Shown: positions 17,232-25,493 of the stretch, in pieces
How positions within the stretch are numbered: position 1 is the stretch's first letter
Layout: each line of letters starts with the position of its first letter
Assembly (NCBI GenBank): GCA_004193555.1
Contig: RPGP01000001.1
Coordinates: forward strand, 62,001-126,000
Length of the DNA stretch: 64,000 nucleotides
DNA from: Desulfobacteraceae bacterium Eth-SRB1
GTDB taxonomy: Bacteria > Desulfobacterota > Desulfobacteria > Desulfobacterales > ETH-SRB1
Direction: 5' to 3'
The notes under the pieces: model-generated
Told to the model about the DNA's origin: nothing
The model's database searches: none
What the model saw: only the letters and a program-made list of their open reading frames with translations
Program-made: the position numbers and the translations under genes

Positions 17232-18510
17232 TAGTTGCCTCCGCTGTATTTGCCCTGTCAAGCTCGTATTTTGCCAACCTGATATACTGGAATATCGGCA
17301 TGTTAGATACACAAACATAAGTGCAAAGACCGCATTCAATACATGAATACAGATCATACTGATCCGCGGCTTCTTGATACTGGCCTGCTTCAAGAAACCG
17401 GACAAGCAGATTAATCTGGATATTTGCAGGACATACCCTTATGCAGTCGCCGCAGTTTATACACGGATAGTCTGAAATAACGGGAATATCCTCTTTATCC
17501 TGTACGATAATAGCATCGGTGCCGGGCTGAACCGGATGATCCTCTGAATAGACAGAGGAGCCTGTCATGGGGCCGCCGAAAATTATCCTGTCATTTTCGT
17601 TTAAAGTAATATTAAAAGCCTTGAATATATCGCTTGCCGGTGTTCCGATTCTGGCCGATACAAGTGATTTAGAGCCGTCTTTCTTAACAAACGTAAAGAT
17701 TTTTGTTACAGGGATCTGGCCGCTGTTAAAAGCATTTCCAATAGATGCAACCGCTTCAGCGCTGATAAAACATACCCCGATATCTTCAGGGTTTTTCCCG
17801 GCAGGCACTACCTTGCCCAGCATATCTTTCATAATAAGATGCGGGAGCGCTGATGGATATGTATCATTAACCTGATTTACTTTTTCACCGGTCGCGGAAA
17901 CTTCATGCATCTGGCTCTGTGAAGCGACCATTATAATATCATTAATTCCGGTTATTGTTTTCAGAATACTTATTCCATTTTTTATTGCGTCAATATCGGA
18001 TTTAACAATATACTGATTGGTTGTTATTAAAAGATCGCTGTCAGCGCAACAAACAACGATTTTATTTATAGATTTGTCTTTGTCGGACAATACCTTAACC
18101 GGAGGGTTGCCCGGAACAAATGCAAGATAGTTTTTGACGGTTTCAAGAAAGGCGTCCTTTGGTCCGCCTGCGGCGGACTTGAACTCATCATCTATTTCTT
18201 CTTCATCAGCCACCTCAATTGCGATGGCAGTATAAGATCGGCCAAAGTCACCTGTGTAAGAGGATATTGATGATACTTTTCCTGTAACACTCGAAACAAT
18301 ATATTCATCGCTTTCCTTATACAGCAAAAGCTTCTGGCCAGTCTTAACAGTCGCCTTTTTCTTAAGTAACAGCTTTTTTTTGTCAAATGGACAGTTTGAT
18401 AAAATGGTAATTTCTTTTGAGGTTGGGATTTGCTTAAGGGAAGGCGTGTCTTCAATAGATCCATATTCAAGTCGTGGTTTTAACAAACCGATAAAAGATC
18501 TTTTTATCAT
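17224..18510 (-). CDS. rnfC: Rnf electron transport complex subunit C, lacking the NADH/FMN loop
   Basis: The protein has 428 aa. It begins with the RnfC barrel-sandwich domain (about 20-105) and ends with two [4Fe-4S] motifs (CINCGDCIRVCP and CIECGLCTYVC) in the usual positions. The central NuoF-like part is degenerate. The Gly-rich NADH/FMN loop (GxGGAxFP) is missing: the aligned segment is LAFVPGNPPVKV at about 129-140. The NGxECEP signature reads VVCCADSDLLITT. The likely reading is that this RnfC exchanges electrons with something other than NADH, with the tetraheme cytochrome encoded upstream as the obvious candidate. Confidence 0.9.
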   Translation of the reverse strand: MIKRSFIGLLKPRLEYGSIEDTPSLKQIPTSKEITILSNCPFDKKKLLLKKKATVKTGQKLLLYKESDEYIVSSVTGKVSSISSYTGDFGRSYTAIAIEVADEEEIDDEFKSAAGGPKDAFLETVKNYLAFVPGNPPVKVLSDKDKSINKIVVCCADSDLLITTNQYIVKSDIDAIKNGISILKTITGINDIIMVASQSQMHEVSATGEKVNQVNDTYPSALPHLIMKDMLGKVVPAGKNPEDIGVCFISAEAVASIGNAFNSGQIPVTKIFTFVKKDGSKSLVSARIGTPASDIFKAFNITLNENDRIIFGGPMTGSSVYSEDHPVQPGTDAIIVQDKEDIPVISDYPCINCGDCIRVCPANIQINLLVRFLEAGQYQEAADQYDLYSCIECGLCTYVCVSNMPIFQYIRLAKYELDRANTAEATNG

Positions 18511-18655
18511 AGTTCAACCTTTCTTAGCTCTCAACACGCTCGCTTCGCCTGAATGCTATCAATGGCGGTCAGGCCTGTCTGTCATGCAATACAGGCGAAG
18601 CGGACGGGTTTTTTTATTCAATTCGACAATGTTCACAGTTAAAGGACACAAAAAA

Positions 18656-18682
18656 AGCAGTTAGCAAAAAAAGCTACCTGCT
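18656..18682 (-). terminator. Rho-independent terminator between the cytochrome c gene and rnfC
   Basis: Read on the minus strand, AGCAGGTAGC, a run of seven T, GCTAACTGCT (9 of 10 pairs) and then TTTTTTT form a hairpin followed by a U tract. It directly overlaps the cytochrome stop codon. It would make cytochrome mRNA more abundant than rnfCDGEA read-through mRNA. Confidence 0.6.
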
Positions 18683-19062
18683 TACATTACATGGCATAAT
18701 TCACATTTTTCAGGGCCTGCTTCAGCTTCCTTATGACAGTCGATACATTGCGTATGGAATGCATCAGCCCTGCCTGGCACATCTTCGTCCTGGCTTTCAG
18801 GTTCGTGACATTCTCCGCAAGCCTGCGGGTTTGTCTCACCTTCTTCAAGGTTATGATGACAGTCACTGCATGAGATGCCGTAGCCTGATTCTACGGTATG
18901 TGTGTTGTGATCAAAAAAAATCTTTCCCGCAACACATTTAAACATTAGCCTGACCGGTTGTTCCGGGGACTTGGCAGAAAAAGCGGCATAACTTAGAACA
19001 CCCACAACCAACAAAATAATAGCCAGGCCGTAAGCTATCTGAAGTTCTTTGTTAGAATTCAT
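18682..19062 (-). CDS. Membrane-anchored tetraheme cytochrome c (Rnf-associated)
   Basis: The protein has 126 aa. An N-terminal hydrophobic helix (AYGLAIILLVVGVLSYAAF) acts as signal or anchor, and the periplasmic domain follows. Four CxxCH haem sites are visible: CSDCH, CGECH, CIDCH and CELCH, with additional His residues available as distal ligands (class III / c7-like). It lies directly upstream of rnfC on the same strand, as in Methanosarcina and Desulfovibrio Rnf clusters, where such a cytochrome takes or gives electrons. With RnfC lacking its NADH loop, this cytochrome is the most plausible redox partner. Confidence 0.92.
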   Translation of the reverse strand: MNSNKELQIAYGLAIILLVVGVLSYAAFSAKSPEQPVRLMFKCVAGKIFFDHNTHTVESGYGISCSDCHHNLEEGETNPQACGECHEPESQDEDVPGRADAFHTQCIDCHKEAEAGPEKCELCHVM

Positions 19063-19156
19063 ATATATTCTATCCTTTCAAAGCGTTATCTTTTAAAAGT
19101 GGGTGTAAAACTAAAGATGCTTACCATAAGGTAAAAATACTTTCAAGTAAAAAAAG

Positions 19157-20044
19157 TTATGGTACCAAAAGAACAGGAAGCTCAGATGTTTCCGCAACAC
19201 GGTGAGAAACGCTTCCCAGCCAAAAATCTCTGATCCTGTCCTTGCCTGTAGTTCCCATAATTATCATTGTAGCCTTATGTTCCCGCGCAACCCTGATAAT
19301 TTCTGCTGATGACCGGCCGGAAAACAGATGCGGTTCCGCTTTTACTCCGGCTTTTTTCAATTTGTCACAATAGCCGCCAAGCCGCTCTTTGCTTTCTCTT
19401 TCTATCCGCCTTAATTCCGACTTGTCAAGATTCTTGGCAATCTTGACCCCAATGATATGAGTTACCATAACCTTATCGGTCAGCCCTTTAAATGAAGAAA
19501 CTAATTTCAAAGCCTTTTCAGATGGTTTCGACCAGTCAGTGGCAAATAACGGTTTTCTAAAGATATGCTCATTTAATTTGGTAACTAATTCTCCCTCCAT
19601 TTCAAACAGCACCATATATTTGCTTATCAGGACAGGAACGCTGCTACGGCGGACGAGATCCAGGGTGTGAGAGCCAATATGAACCTTGTCCAGAGTTGTT
19701 CTCTTTTTTCTTCCAGCCACGATCAGATCTACTTTTTCCTCCTCTGCAATAGAGATAATTTTTGGAATGGGATTTCCCACCTGAATCCTGATCGTGCTGT
19801 CGATTCCGCGTCTTGATATAGATTGCTGCCAATCTTCAAAACGGATTCTGGCCTGTTCTCTTAAACGTTCTTCCTCATCTTTCATATATCCGCCGAACGG
19901 AACAAACGCGACTTCATCTCTCGGAATAACATAGGTCAGCACAACTTCTTTGAGGCCGATTTCCTTAAGTTCCAGGAGGGATTCAAGAGAATTGAATGCC
20001 AGTTCTCTAAATTTTGTTGGGAACAAAACCTTTTTAATTTTCAT
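19157..20044 (-). CDS. Tandem universal stress protein
   Basis: A 295-aa protein with two Usp domains. Domain 1 starts MKIKKVLFPTKF; domain 2 starts near residue 165 (PLFATDWSKPSEKALK). The C-terminal nucleotide signature is GTTG-x9-GS, as in ATP-binding Usp. It is a close paralogue of the Usp at 2252-3118 (shared GNPIPKI / GDPLPKI and EEEKVDLIV / ETEGVDLIV blocks). It follows the Na+/H+ antiporter gene by 16 bases, so the two are co-transcribed, pointing to a role in sensing or tuning ion transport. Confidence 0.9.
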   Translation of the reverse strand: MKIKKVLFPTKFRELAFNSLESLLELKEIGLKEVVLTYVIPRDEVAFVPFGGYMKDEEERLREQARIRFEDWQQSISRRGIDSTIRIQVGNPIPKIISIAEEEKVDLIVAGRKKRTTLDKVHIGSHTLDLVRRSSVPVLISKYMVLFEMEGELVTKLNEHIFRKPLFATDWSKPSEKALKLVSSFKGLTDKVMVTHIIGVKIAKNLDKSELRRIERESKERLGGYCDKLKKAGVKAEPHLFSGRSSAEIIRVAREHKATMIIMGTTGKDRIRDFWLGSVSHRVAETSELPVLLVP

Positions 20045-20060
20045 AATTATACTCCTGTTG

Positions 20061-21605
20061 TTAAAAGAAAATTAAAGTTACGATCACAAAGGTTGGAGCC
20101 AGATAAATCAAGGAAAACTTTATTATATAACCAAAGAAGCTCGGCATGGGTGTGCCGGCCTCCTCTGCAATCGACCGCACCATAAAGTTAGGCGCATTCC
20201 CGATATAACTGAATGAACCAAAGAAGACAGCTCCCGCAGAAATCGCCTTCAAAAAGATCGAGCTTTCCGTCATAAGAAGAGGCACAGCCTGAGCCTCCGA
20301 CATGCCGGGATAAAAGGCTCCAAGCGCTGTATTGAAAAATGTGAGATAGGTAGGCGCATTATCAAGAAAACCGGAAAGAGCGCCTGTGACCCAGAAATAA
20401 TGCATCGGTTCCTTTACCGCGGCAATCAAAAATGCGAGTTCCCCCTTCAAGCCTGCCTTGAGTATAAGCAGACATGGAACCATGGTAATGAATATTCCGA
20501 TAAAAAGATAACCAACTTCGATGATCGGAAACCATGTAAAATCATTGTCTTCATGTATCTTTTTCGAAGTAGTTATCAGGGAAAGAATGCCCATTACAAT
20601 AAGGAGGCCGTCCCGCACCCAGTCCTGAACCGCCCGGTGAATGCCCAGTGTATTTACATCACCCCAGTCCACTATTCCGCTCATGAGCACCGACCCGACA
20701 ATACCGCCTAAAAAGAGAAAATTGTGTATTCCCACTAATTTTAATGGTTCTTTTTCCCCTTCTTCCACAGGAGCGGAAGACAAACCTTCTTTTTTATAAT
20801 GATATGAATCAAGGAAAAAATAAACTACCAGGAGAATCCCGGCTGTTACAAGCATATGCGGCAGAATCTTCATTGTCCAGAAAAAGGAAACACCGTGTAG
20901 AAAGCCTAAAAAAAGCGGCGGATCGCCTAATGGGGTCAATGAACCCCCAATATTGGCAACGAGAAAGATAAAGAAGACCACCATGAATGTCCTGTTTTTC
21001 CGGTACTCATTCGCCTTTAAAAAGGGACGGATCATCAGCATGGCAGCTCCTGTAGTACCCATCCACGAAGCAAGCAGAGTGCCGATAAGTATCATAACAG
21101 TGTTTACAACCGGTGTCCCGCGTAATGTGCCTTTAAGCATGATGCCGCCTGAAACGGTAAAAAGCGCCCATAGAAGGATAATAAAGGGGACGTAGTCGGC
21201 AAGGATAATATGAAGAATCTCATGCACGGCAATCCATTTAAAGGCAATCAAAAAGGGAATGGCTAATGTTGCGGCCCAAAAAGCGGAAATCTTGCCAAAG
21301 TGGTGATGCCAGATCTTTGGTGCAAGAAGAGGAAAAAGGGCTATGGAAAAAAGCATGCATGCAAAAGGGATGCAACTCCAGAGTGGAAGCATCTCTCCCA
21401 GATTGATATGTCCTCCGTGACCACCATTACCTGCTTCTTCGTGCCCGTGAGATTCAGCCCCGATATTGGCGGCTTCATGTCCTGCAACAGCGCTATGCCC
21501 GGTATCATGAGTTGCCGCAACCTCATGATCTGAGGCCATAGCCGGAATTGAAAATAAAAATATACTAAATATAAAAAGCGCTGCTATCCATTTTCCGAAT
21601 TTCAT
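20061..21605 (-). CDS. NhaD-type sodium:proton antiporter (CitMHS_2 family)
   Basis: A 514-aa protein with a cleavable-looking signal peptide (FIFSIFLFSIPAMAS), then a His/Glu/Gly-rich periplasmic stretch (about 26-66) and about 12 membrane helices. Ion-transporter superfamily motifs include LASWMGTTGAAMLMIRPFL and NIGGSLTPLGDPPLFLGFL, with a C-terminal counterpart in SGFLDNAPTYLTFFNTALG. Such proteins exchange Na+ for H+ across the inner membrane. The His-rich segment may bind metal or sense pH. It is flanked by Usp genes on the same strand, and sits between rnfB and the rest of rnf. Confidence 0.88.
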   Translation of the reverse strand: MKFGKWIAALFIFSIFLFSIPAMASDHEVAATHDTGHSAVAGHEAANIGAESHGHEEAGNGGHGGHINLGEMLPLWSCIPFACMLFSIALFPLLAPKIWHHHFGKISAFWAATLAIPFLIAFKWIAVHEILHIILADYVPFIILLWALFTVSGGIMLKGTLRGTPVVNTVMILIGTLLASWMGTTGAAMLMIRPFLKANEYRKNRTFMVVFFIFLVANIGGSLTPLGDPPLFLGFLHGVSFFWTMKILPHMLVTAGILLVVYFFLDSYHYKKEGLSSAPVEEGEKEPLKLVGIHNFLFLGGIVGSVLMSGIVDWGDVNTLGIHRAVQDWVRDGLLIVMGILSLITTSKKIHEDNDFTWFPIIEVGYLFIGIFITMVPCLLILKAGLKGELAFLIAAVKEPMHYFWVTGALSGFLDNAPTYLTFFNTALGAFYPGMSEAQAVPLLMTESSIFLKAISAGAVFFGSFSYIGNAPNFMVRSIAEEAGTPMPSFFGYIIKFSLIYLAPTFVIVTLIFF

Positions 21606-21651
21606 GTATCAGGTACCTCCTGCCAAATAAAAGATCATCGCTAAAGCTTAT

Positions 21652-22113
21652 TTATACAATCCATAGGGTACGATTTTTTATAGTCTGCACAATTTTGTTG
21701 GACACACTTCCAAATACAAAGGCGGCGGTAGCTGACAGGCCTCTTCGCCCAACCACCAGAGTATCATAGTTTTCTTTTCTAACTTCCGCTATAATATCCC
21801 TGGCGATTCCAACCTCCTTGTCCTGAATCTTCAATTCAATCTTATCATCAGGAAATCCCGCATCCAACAAGATGGTTCGACACTTTTCCATTATTTCTTT
21901 TGCCAGCTTTTTCTTTTCGCCCACCATCCATTTCAGCTCAACCAATTTTTCCGAAAAATGAGGAAGGCCAAATTCCTTTTCCAGACTGGGAGATATGGTC
22001 GGCAATACAGCAAACAGGGTTATATTAAAAAATGCGGGACTCGCGGCGGAAGCCACATAATTGACAACTTTTGTTGCATACTCTGAATCATCTATGGCTA
22101 TGAGCATCTTCAT
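21652..22113 (-). CDS. Single-domain universal stress protein
   Basis: A 153-aa UspA-family protein. It has the N-terminal MLIAIDDSEYATKVV strand with the conserved Asp, and the nucleotide-binding signature GRRG-x9-GS near the end (VVGRRGLSATAAFVFGSVS). I use the ATG at 22113, nine bases after aaggag. The upstream codons in the track come from the adjacent MITE copy. It lies upstream of and in line with the antiporter gene. Confidence 0.9.
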   Translation of the reverse strand: MKMLIAIDDSEYATKVVNYVASAASPAFFNITLFAVLPTISPSLEKEFGLPHFSEKLVELKWMVGEKKKLAKEIMEKCRTILLDAGFPDDKIELKIQDKEVGIARDIIAEVRKENYDTLVVGRRGLSATAAFVFGSVSNKIVQTIKNRTLWIV

Positions 22114-22127
22114 AGTTTTCTCTCCTT

Positions 22128-22269
22128 GAGACCTTTGCAAAACGCCCCCTTTTGCCCAATTTCGGCGTCAGACTCAAATTTTAATCCTCGAAATATTAAA
22201 TATATTCCTCCGGTTAAAATTTTCGCCTTCCTTGAACTTGAACAAAATTGAACATTTTTCAAAGGTCTC
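22128..22269. mobile_element. MITE copy A (142 bp, non-autonomous)
   Basis: Terminal inverted repeats GAGACCTTTGCAAAA and TTTTTCAAAGGTCTC enclose a non-coding body. TCCTT stands on both sides (ctcctt-GAGACC and GGTCTC-tcctt), a probable target duplication. By eye about 11 of 142 positions differ from copy B at 32187-32328. It separates rnfB from the usp/antiporter genes and lies next to the usp ribosome site. Confidence 0.85.
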
Positions 22270-22310
22270 TCCTTAATTATAGATAGAGAAACCGCCTGAT
22301 TTCAGGCTTC

Positions 22311-23111
22311 TTAAGCGGCTACCAGGCTCTGAATAATTCCGGTTGGGCAATCTTCAAAACACTTGCCGCACCCCGTGCACTTCTCACCGTCAACTATTGC
22401 CAGGAATTTATCAACTATTATAGCCTCTTCCGGGCATGCTTTTTTACATTTTCCACAGCCCTGACAGCCAACATCGCATATTGCCTTGACAACTTTCCCG
22501 CCGTCATGGGAACTGCAGAGAGTTGCGACTTTTTGGGATTCTTTTATCAATGTGGGGATATGGCGGGGACAGATAGCTACACATGTGCCGCAACCTGTGC
22601 ATAGTTCTTTGTTTACTACAGGCAGTCCATCCCCTCCCATTGTTAAGGCGCCGAACGGACAATTTTCAACACAGGTGCCAAGACCAAGGCAGCCATACAT
22701 GCAACTTTTGTCTCCCCCGGCAAGCAGAACAGCCGCCCGGCAGTCTGATACGCCTTTGTAATTGTATCTTCGTTTTGCAGCGGTATGGCTGCCCCTGCAA
22801 AATATGCTTATTACATCTCTTTCGGTCGCTTCAGCGGATACTCCAAGAACAGCGGCAATCGCCTCTGCAATATCATCGCCGCCGGCCTTACAGGCATTTG
22901 GCGGGGCTTCGCCTGCCACTATAGCGACAGCGCAATCGCTGCAGCCTGCATAGCCGCATCCTCCACAGTTTGCGCCTGGCAGACACTCATCTACCGCAAC
23001 AACTTTTGGATCAACATAGACATAAAAAACTTTTGACGCAACTCCCAGCACAATACTCAGCGCCAGGCCAAGACCGCCCATTGCCACCATAGCATTTAAT
23101 ATAGGACCCAT
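22311..23111 (-). CDS. rnfB: Rnf electron transport complex subunit B (ferredoxin-like)
   Basis: A 266-aa protein. One N-terminal membrane helix precedes the RnfB cluster motif (CLPGANCGGCGYAGCSDCA). Four further ferredoxin-type cysteine sets follow: CMYGCLGLGTC, CTGCGTCVAIC, CQGCGKCKKAC and CTGCGKCFEDC. It accepts electrons from soluble ferredoxin on the cytoplasmic side. I use ATG 23111, with ggaggtg upstream, rather than the GTG at 23123. Unusually it is about 3.3 kb upstream of the rest of rnf, behind a Usp-antiporter-Usp insertion and a MITE. Confidence 0.93.
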   Translation of the reverse strand: MGPILNAMVAMGGLGLALSIVLGVASKVFYVYVDPKVVAVDECLPGANCGGCGYAGCSDCAVAIVAGEAPPNACKAGGDDIAEAIAAVLGVSAEATERDVISIFCRGSHTAAKRRYNYKGVSDCRAAVLLAGGDKSCMYGCLGLGTCVENCPFGALTMGGDGLPVVNKELCTGCGTCVAICPRHIPTLIKESQKVATLCSSHDGGKVVKAICDVGCQGCGKCKKACPEEAIIVDKFLAIVDGEKCTGCGKCFEDCPTGIIQSLVAA

Positions 23112-23640
23112 GAAATATGTCACCTCCAGCTTAGCTATAACCGATTACTTAATTAATTCGCCGTTGAAATAATTGTAATAAATTTAATAATACATTCTCC
23201 TGTTCTCGCAAATAAGCCCGCTTTTTGTTTTTATAAGCAAGTGGCTTGTAATATATTGATTTATTGGGATAATAACCTTCAGGGAGAGGGAAGGCGATTT
23301 AAAAGGCATGTATGCGCCTGCAACCGCCACAGGCAAATAAAGACCGTTGAGGAAGATAGCTGATTTCATAAACTTGCTTTCTTTCAAATAGATTTATCTA
23401 ATCTATCTGTTTGAATATGGAATTGAAATGTAAAAAATATTAGCTTGTAATTTGGCACAACTATAATGAACTCTCTAATTTGTCAAGTGAAAAACGATTT
23501 GAAATCAGGTTATATATAAAGGCCTGATCCCGCGGCAGGAAGCAAAACGGGATGCTTCTCAACTGTTTTAAGGGCTAATTATCAGATGGTTATGGGAATA
23601 TACCGGTGTGTCTTAAGGGGCAAACAGATTAAAGCTTTGC
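23112..23640. other. Intergenic region upstream of rnfB
   Basis: No convincing gene is seen; the 67-codon ORF at 23184-23387 lacks a ribosome site and any recognisable features. A possible minus-strand promoter has TTGACA (23481-23486) followed by TATAGT after 15 bases, which would leave a leader of some 340 bases before rnfB. Confidence 0.35.
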
Positions 23641-23730
23641 TGGTGCCTGGGACGAGAATTGAACTCGTACAGGGACTAAGCCCCGAGGGATTTTAAGTCC
23701 CTTGCGTCTACCAGATTCCGCCACCCAGGC
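23641..23730 (-). tRNA. tRNA-Leu (anticodon UAA)
   Basis: On the minus strand the 7-bp acceptor stem GCCTGGG pairs with CCCAGGC, followed by discriminator A and an encoded CCA. The anticodon stem AGGGA/TCCCT holds loop CTTAAAA, giving anticodon TAA (decodes UUA). A long variable arm (CGGGGCTTAGTCCCTG) and T arm with GAGTTCAATTCTC confirm a class II leucine tRNA. Confidence 0.95.
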
Positions 23731-23809
23731 ATTATTGAGGTTTTCAAGGCTGTTTTCTATACATTATGAAAAAAGATGTCAAGAACAACTGCTATTATTC
23801 GATCAAGTA

Positions 23810-24466
23810 TTATTTTGTTTTTACCCTGGTTTTTCGCTCCTGTGTAAGCTGTGAAGGCGATGCAGGCAGGCTTTTTACCTTTGGCAGGGAAATTTTGTAT
23901 TTCATCGCGACAATGCGGAGACAGATTGTCGCCGCAATTGCGCAAAACAATTGTATGTTCTCGCTGCATCCAAGAACCCCTGCCGTAACAAAACAAACGC
24001 CGCCGAATAAAGCGGCTGTTGCATAGAAGTCTGTTTTGAGGACGGCCGGTATCTCGCAAACCAGCATGTCTCTGATAATCCCGCCACCTGTGGCTGTTAT
24101 TGCAGCCATCATTATGATTCCTATAGTGCCCAGACCACAGATAGATGCTTTGGCAGCGCCGATTGCCGCAAATACACTCAGGCCGAGCGCATCTGAAGCC
24201 ATTACAGAATCCCACCGGGTCGCAATTCTTGTGGACCCGATAAACACGAGGAGTCCGCCTGCAAAACATACCAGCAGATACGTTTCATTCTGAAATGCTG
24301 CCGGTGGAGTAAAGCCAAGTATCAGATCTCTGACAACTCCTCCACCGACGCCTGTGGCTACCGATAGAACCAGTACGCCAAAAAGGTCGAGTTCATACTT
24401 GACTGCGCGAAATGCGCCGGATATGGCGAACACAAATGTGCCGAATATATCAAGAAAATTTATCAT
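23810..24466 (-). CDS. TRIC/UPF0126-family channel-like membrane protein
   Basis: A 218-aa membrane protein with two repeated three-helix units plus a seventh helix. Each unit has the family signature GVGGGVVRDLILG and ATGGGIIRDMLV. TRIC-type proteins are trimeric cation channels; bacterial members (YicG/UPF0126) are little studied. I place the start at ATG 24466 (MINFLDIFGTFVFA), since the upstream 28 residues in the track overlap the hydrolase gene and are not hydrophobic. The gene overlaps the end of the upstream hydrolase by 17 bases. Confidence 0.85.
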   Translation of the reverse strand: MINFLDIFGTFVFAISGAFRAVKYELDLFGVLVLSVATGVGGGVVRDLILGFTPPAAFQNETYLLVCFAGGLLVFIGSTRIATRWDSVMASDALGLSVFAAIGAAKASICGLGTIGIIMMAAITATGGGIIRDMLVCEIPAVLKTDFYATAALFGGVCFVTAGVLGCSENIQLFCAIAATICLRIVAMKYKISLPKVKSLPASPSQLTQERKTRVKTK

Positions 24467-25286
24467 TGTTGATAATCCCTGTTTCTTGAAGAATTGATTT
24501 AATGTCTTCCCGGAATATATCCCAATCCGGCGGGCAGTCATTATGACCACAATTATATGTCAGTATCCTGCCGCGCTTTGCAGCGTTAGAAAGGGCAACG
24601 CCATGTTTGTAAGGAATCAGTTCGTCGTTTTTTCCGTGGATAACGAGAACCGTTCCAGGATATGACCTTACTGTTGATATATTGTCAAAGGGGTCCAGCG
24701 CAAAAAAACCGGGAACAAGATATTTTGATGCCATCGATCTTGTGCTGATAAATGATGACATCAGGATGAGCATTGCGGAAGGCCGCTCCGCTGCAAGAGC
24801 GCAAATGGCGCCGCCGCCGATTGAACGTCCTAACAGAATAATTCTGGAAGGATCGACATCCTCTCTTGCGATTAGAACATCATAAGCTGCAACAAAGGCT
24901 TCTGTGATGCTTTTTTGAGATGGAGATCCTTTTGACCTTCCATAACCAGGATACTCGACAAGCAATACACCAATTCCCATTTCTGTAAACTTTTTCAGTG
25001 GTTCAGGCCATTGGTCGATTATTTCCGCATTTCCATGAGCAAAGATAACAGCAGGCCGGGGGCCTTGATCATGTTTCGATAAAGGCGGGATAAACCATGT
25101 TTCGATTTTTTCGCAACCTGCATTTATCCAGTTTTTTTCAAGGTCCGGCATGTCGTTACTAATGTTTGAAGGCTCTGAAATTTTAATGCGGGGAAACATT
25201 ATATAACGCTGCATAAGGAAAAGGATGCCGCAATAAGCAAAGTAGAGACAGATGAAGAACGATATTATTTTAATTAGAATGTTCAA
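24450..25286 (-). CDS. Membrane-anchored alpha/beta hydrolase
   Basis: A 278-aa protein with an N-terminal transmembrane anchor (ISFFICLYFAYCGILFLM) and a serine hydrolase domain. The nucleophile elbow is GRSIGG with Ser155. The oxyanion region is FAHGNAE, the probable acid is in HGKNDELIPY, and the catalytic His is in NCGHND. It resembles the ABHD13/BEM46-like hydrolases anchored by one helix. The substrate is unknown. It is co-transcribed with the TRIC-like gene. Confidence 0.87.
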   Translation of the reverse strand: MNILIKIISFFICLYFAYCGILFLMQRYIMFPRIKISEPSNISNDMPDLEKNWINAGCEKIETWFIPPLSKHDQGPRPAVIFAHGNAEIIDQWPEPLKKFTEMGIGVLLVEYPGYGRSKGSPSQKSITEAFVAAYDVLIAREDVDPSRIILLGRSIGGGAICALAAERPSAMLILMSSFISTRSMASKYLVPGFFALDPFDNISTVRSYPGTVLVIHGKNDELIPYKHGVALSNAAKRGRILTYNCGHNDCPPDWDIFREDIKSILQETGIINNDKFS

Positions 25287-25493
25287 AAGTTACCTCAGGC
25301 AAAGTGATCATTAAAAAATTATATCATGTATGCTTGCATTAATACATAATGGTATGGTAATATTCAACTTAAGTTTTGCATCCTTAATTTCTATTATCGT
25401 CTAACGCTTTTGAGGAATAGCAGGGTACGAAACTTGAGTATTCAATATTAAAAGGTATGAACTGTTACACTGTTTCATCAATCTTAAAAGCAT

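Noticed and set aside
17232-17405. N-terminal 58 residues of RnfD in the ORF track
   Set aside because: They lie entirely inside rnfC in another frame; ATG 17231 has a ribosome site and a short overlap.
18541-18620. Inverted CGCTTCGCCTG / CAGGCGAAGCG upstream of rnfC as an operator or riboswitch
   Set aside because: The arms are far apart and look like one of the short CCTG/CAGG palindromic intergenic repeats that also occur near 13690, 14410, 42530 and 49465; no specific regulatory motif.
23184-23387. 67-aa ORF upstream of rnfB
   Set aside because: No ribosome site, no recognisable domain, AT-rich intergenic context.
23757-24269. 170-aa minus-strand ORF overlapping the TRIC-like gene
   Set aside because: Cys/Arg/His-rich translation of another frame of a real membrane protein gene; no family features.
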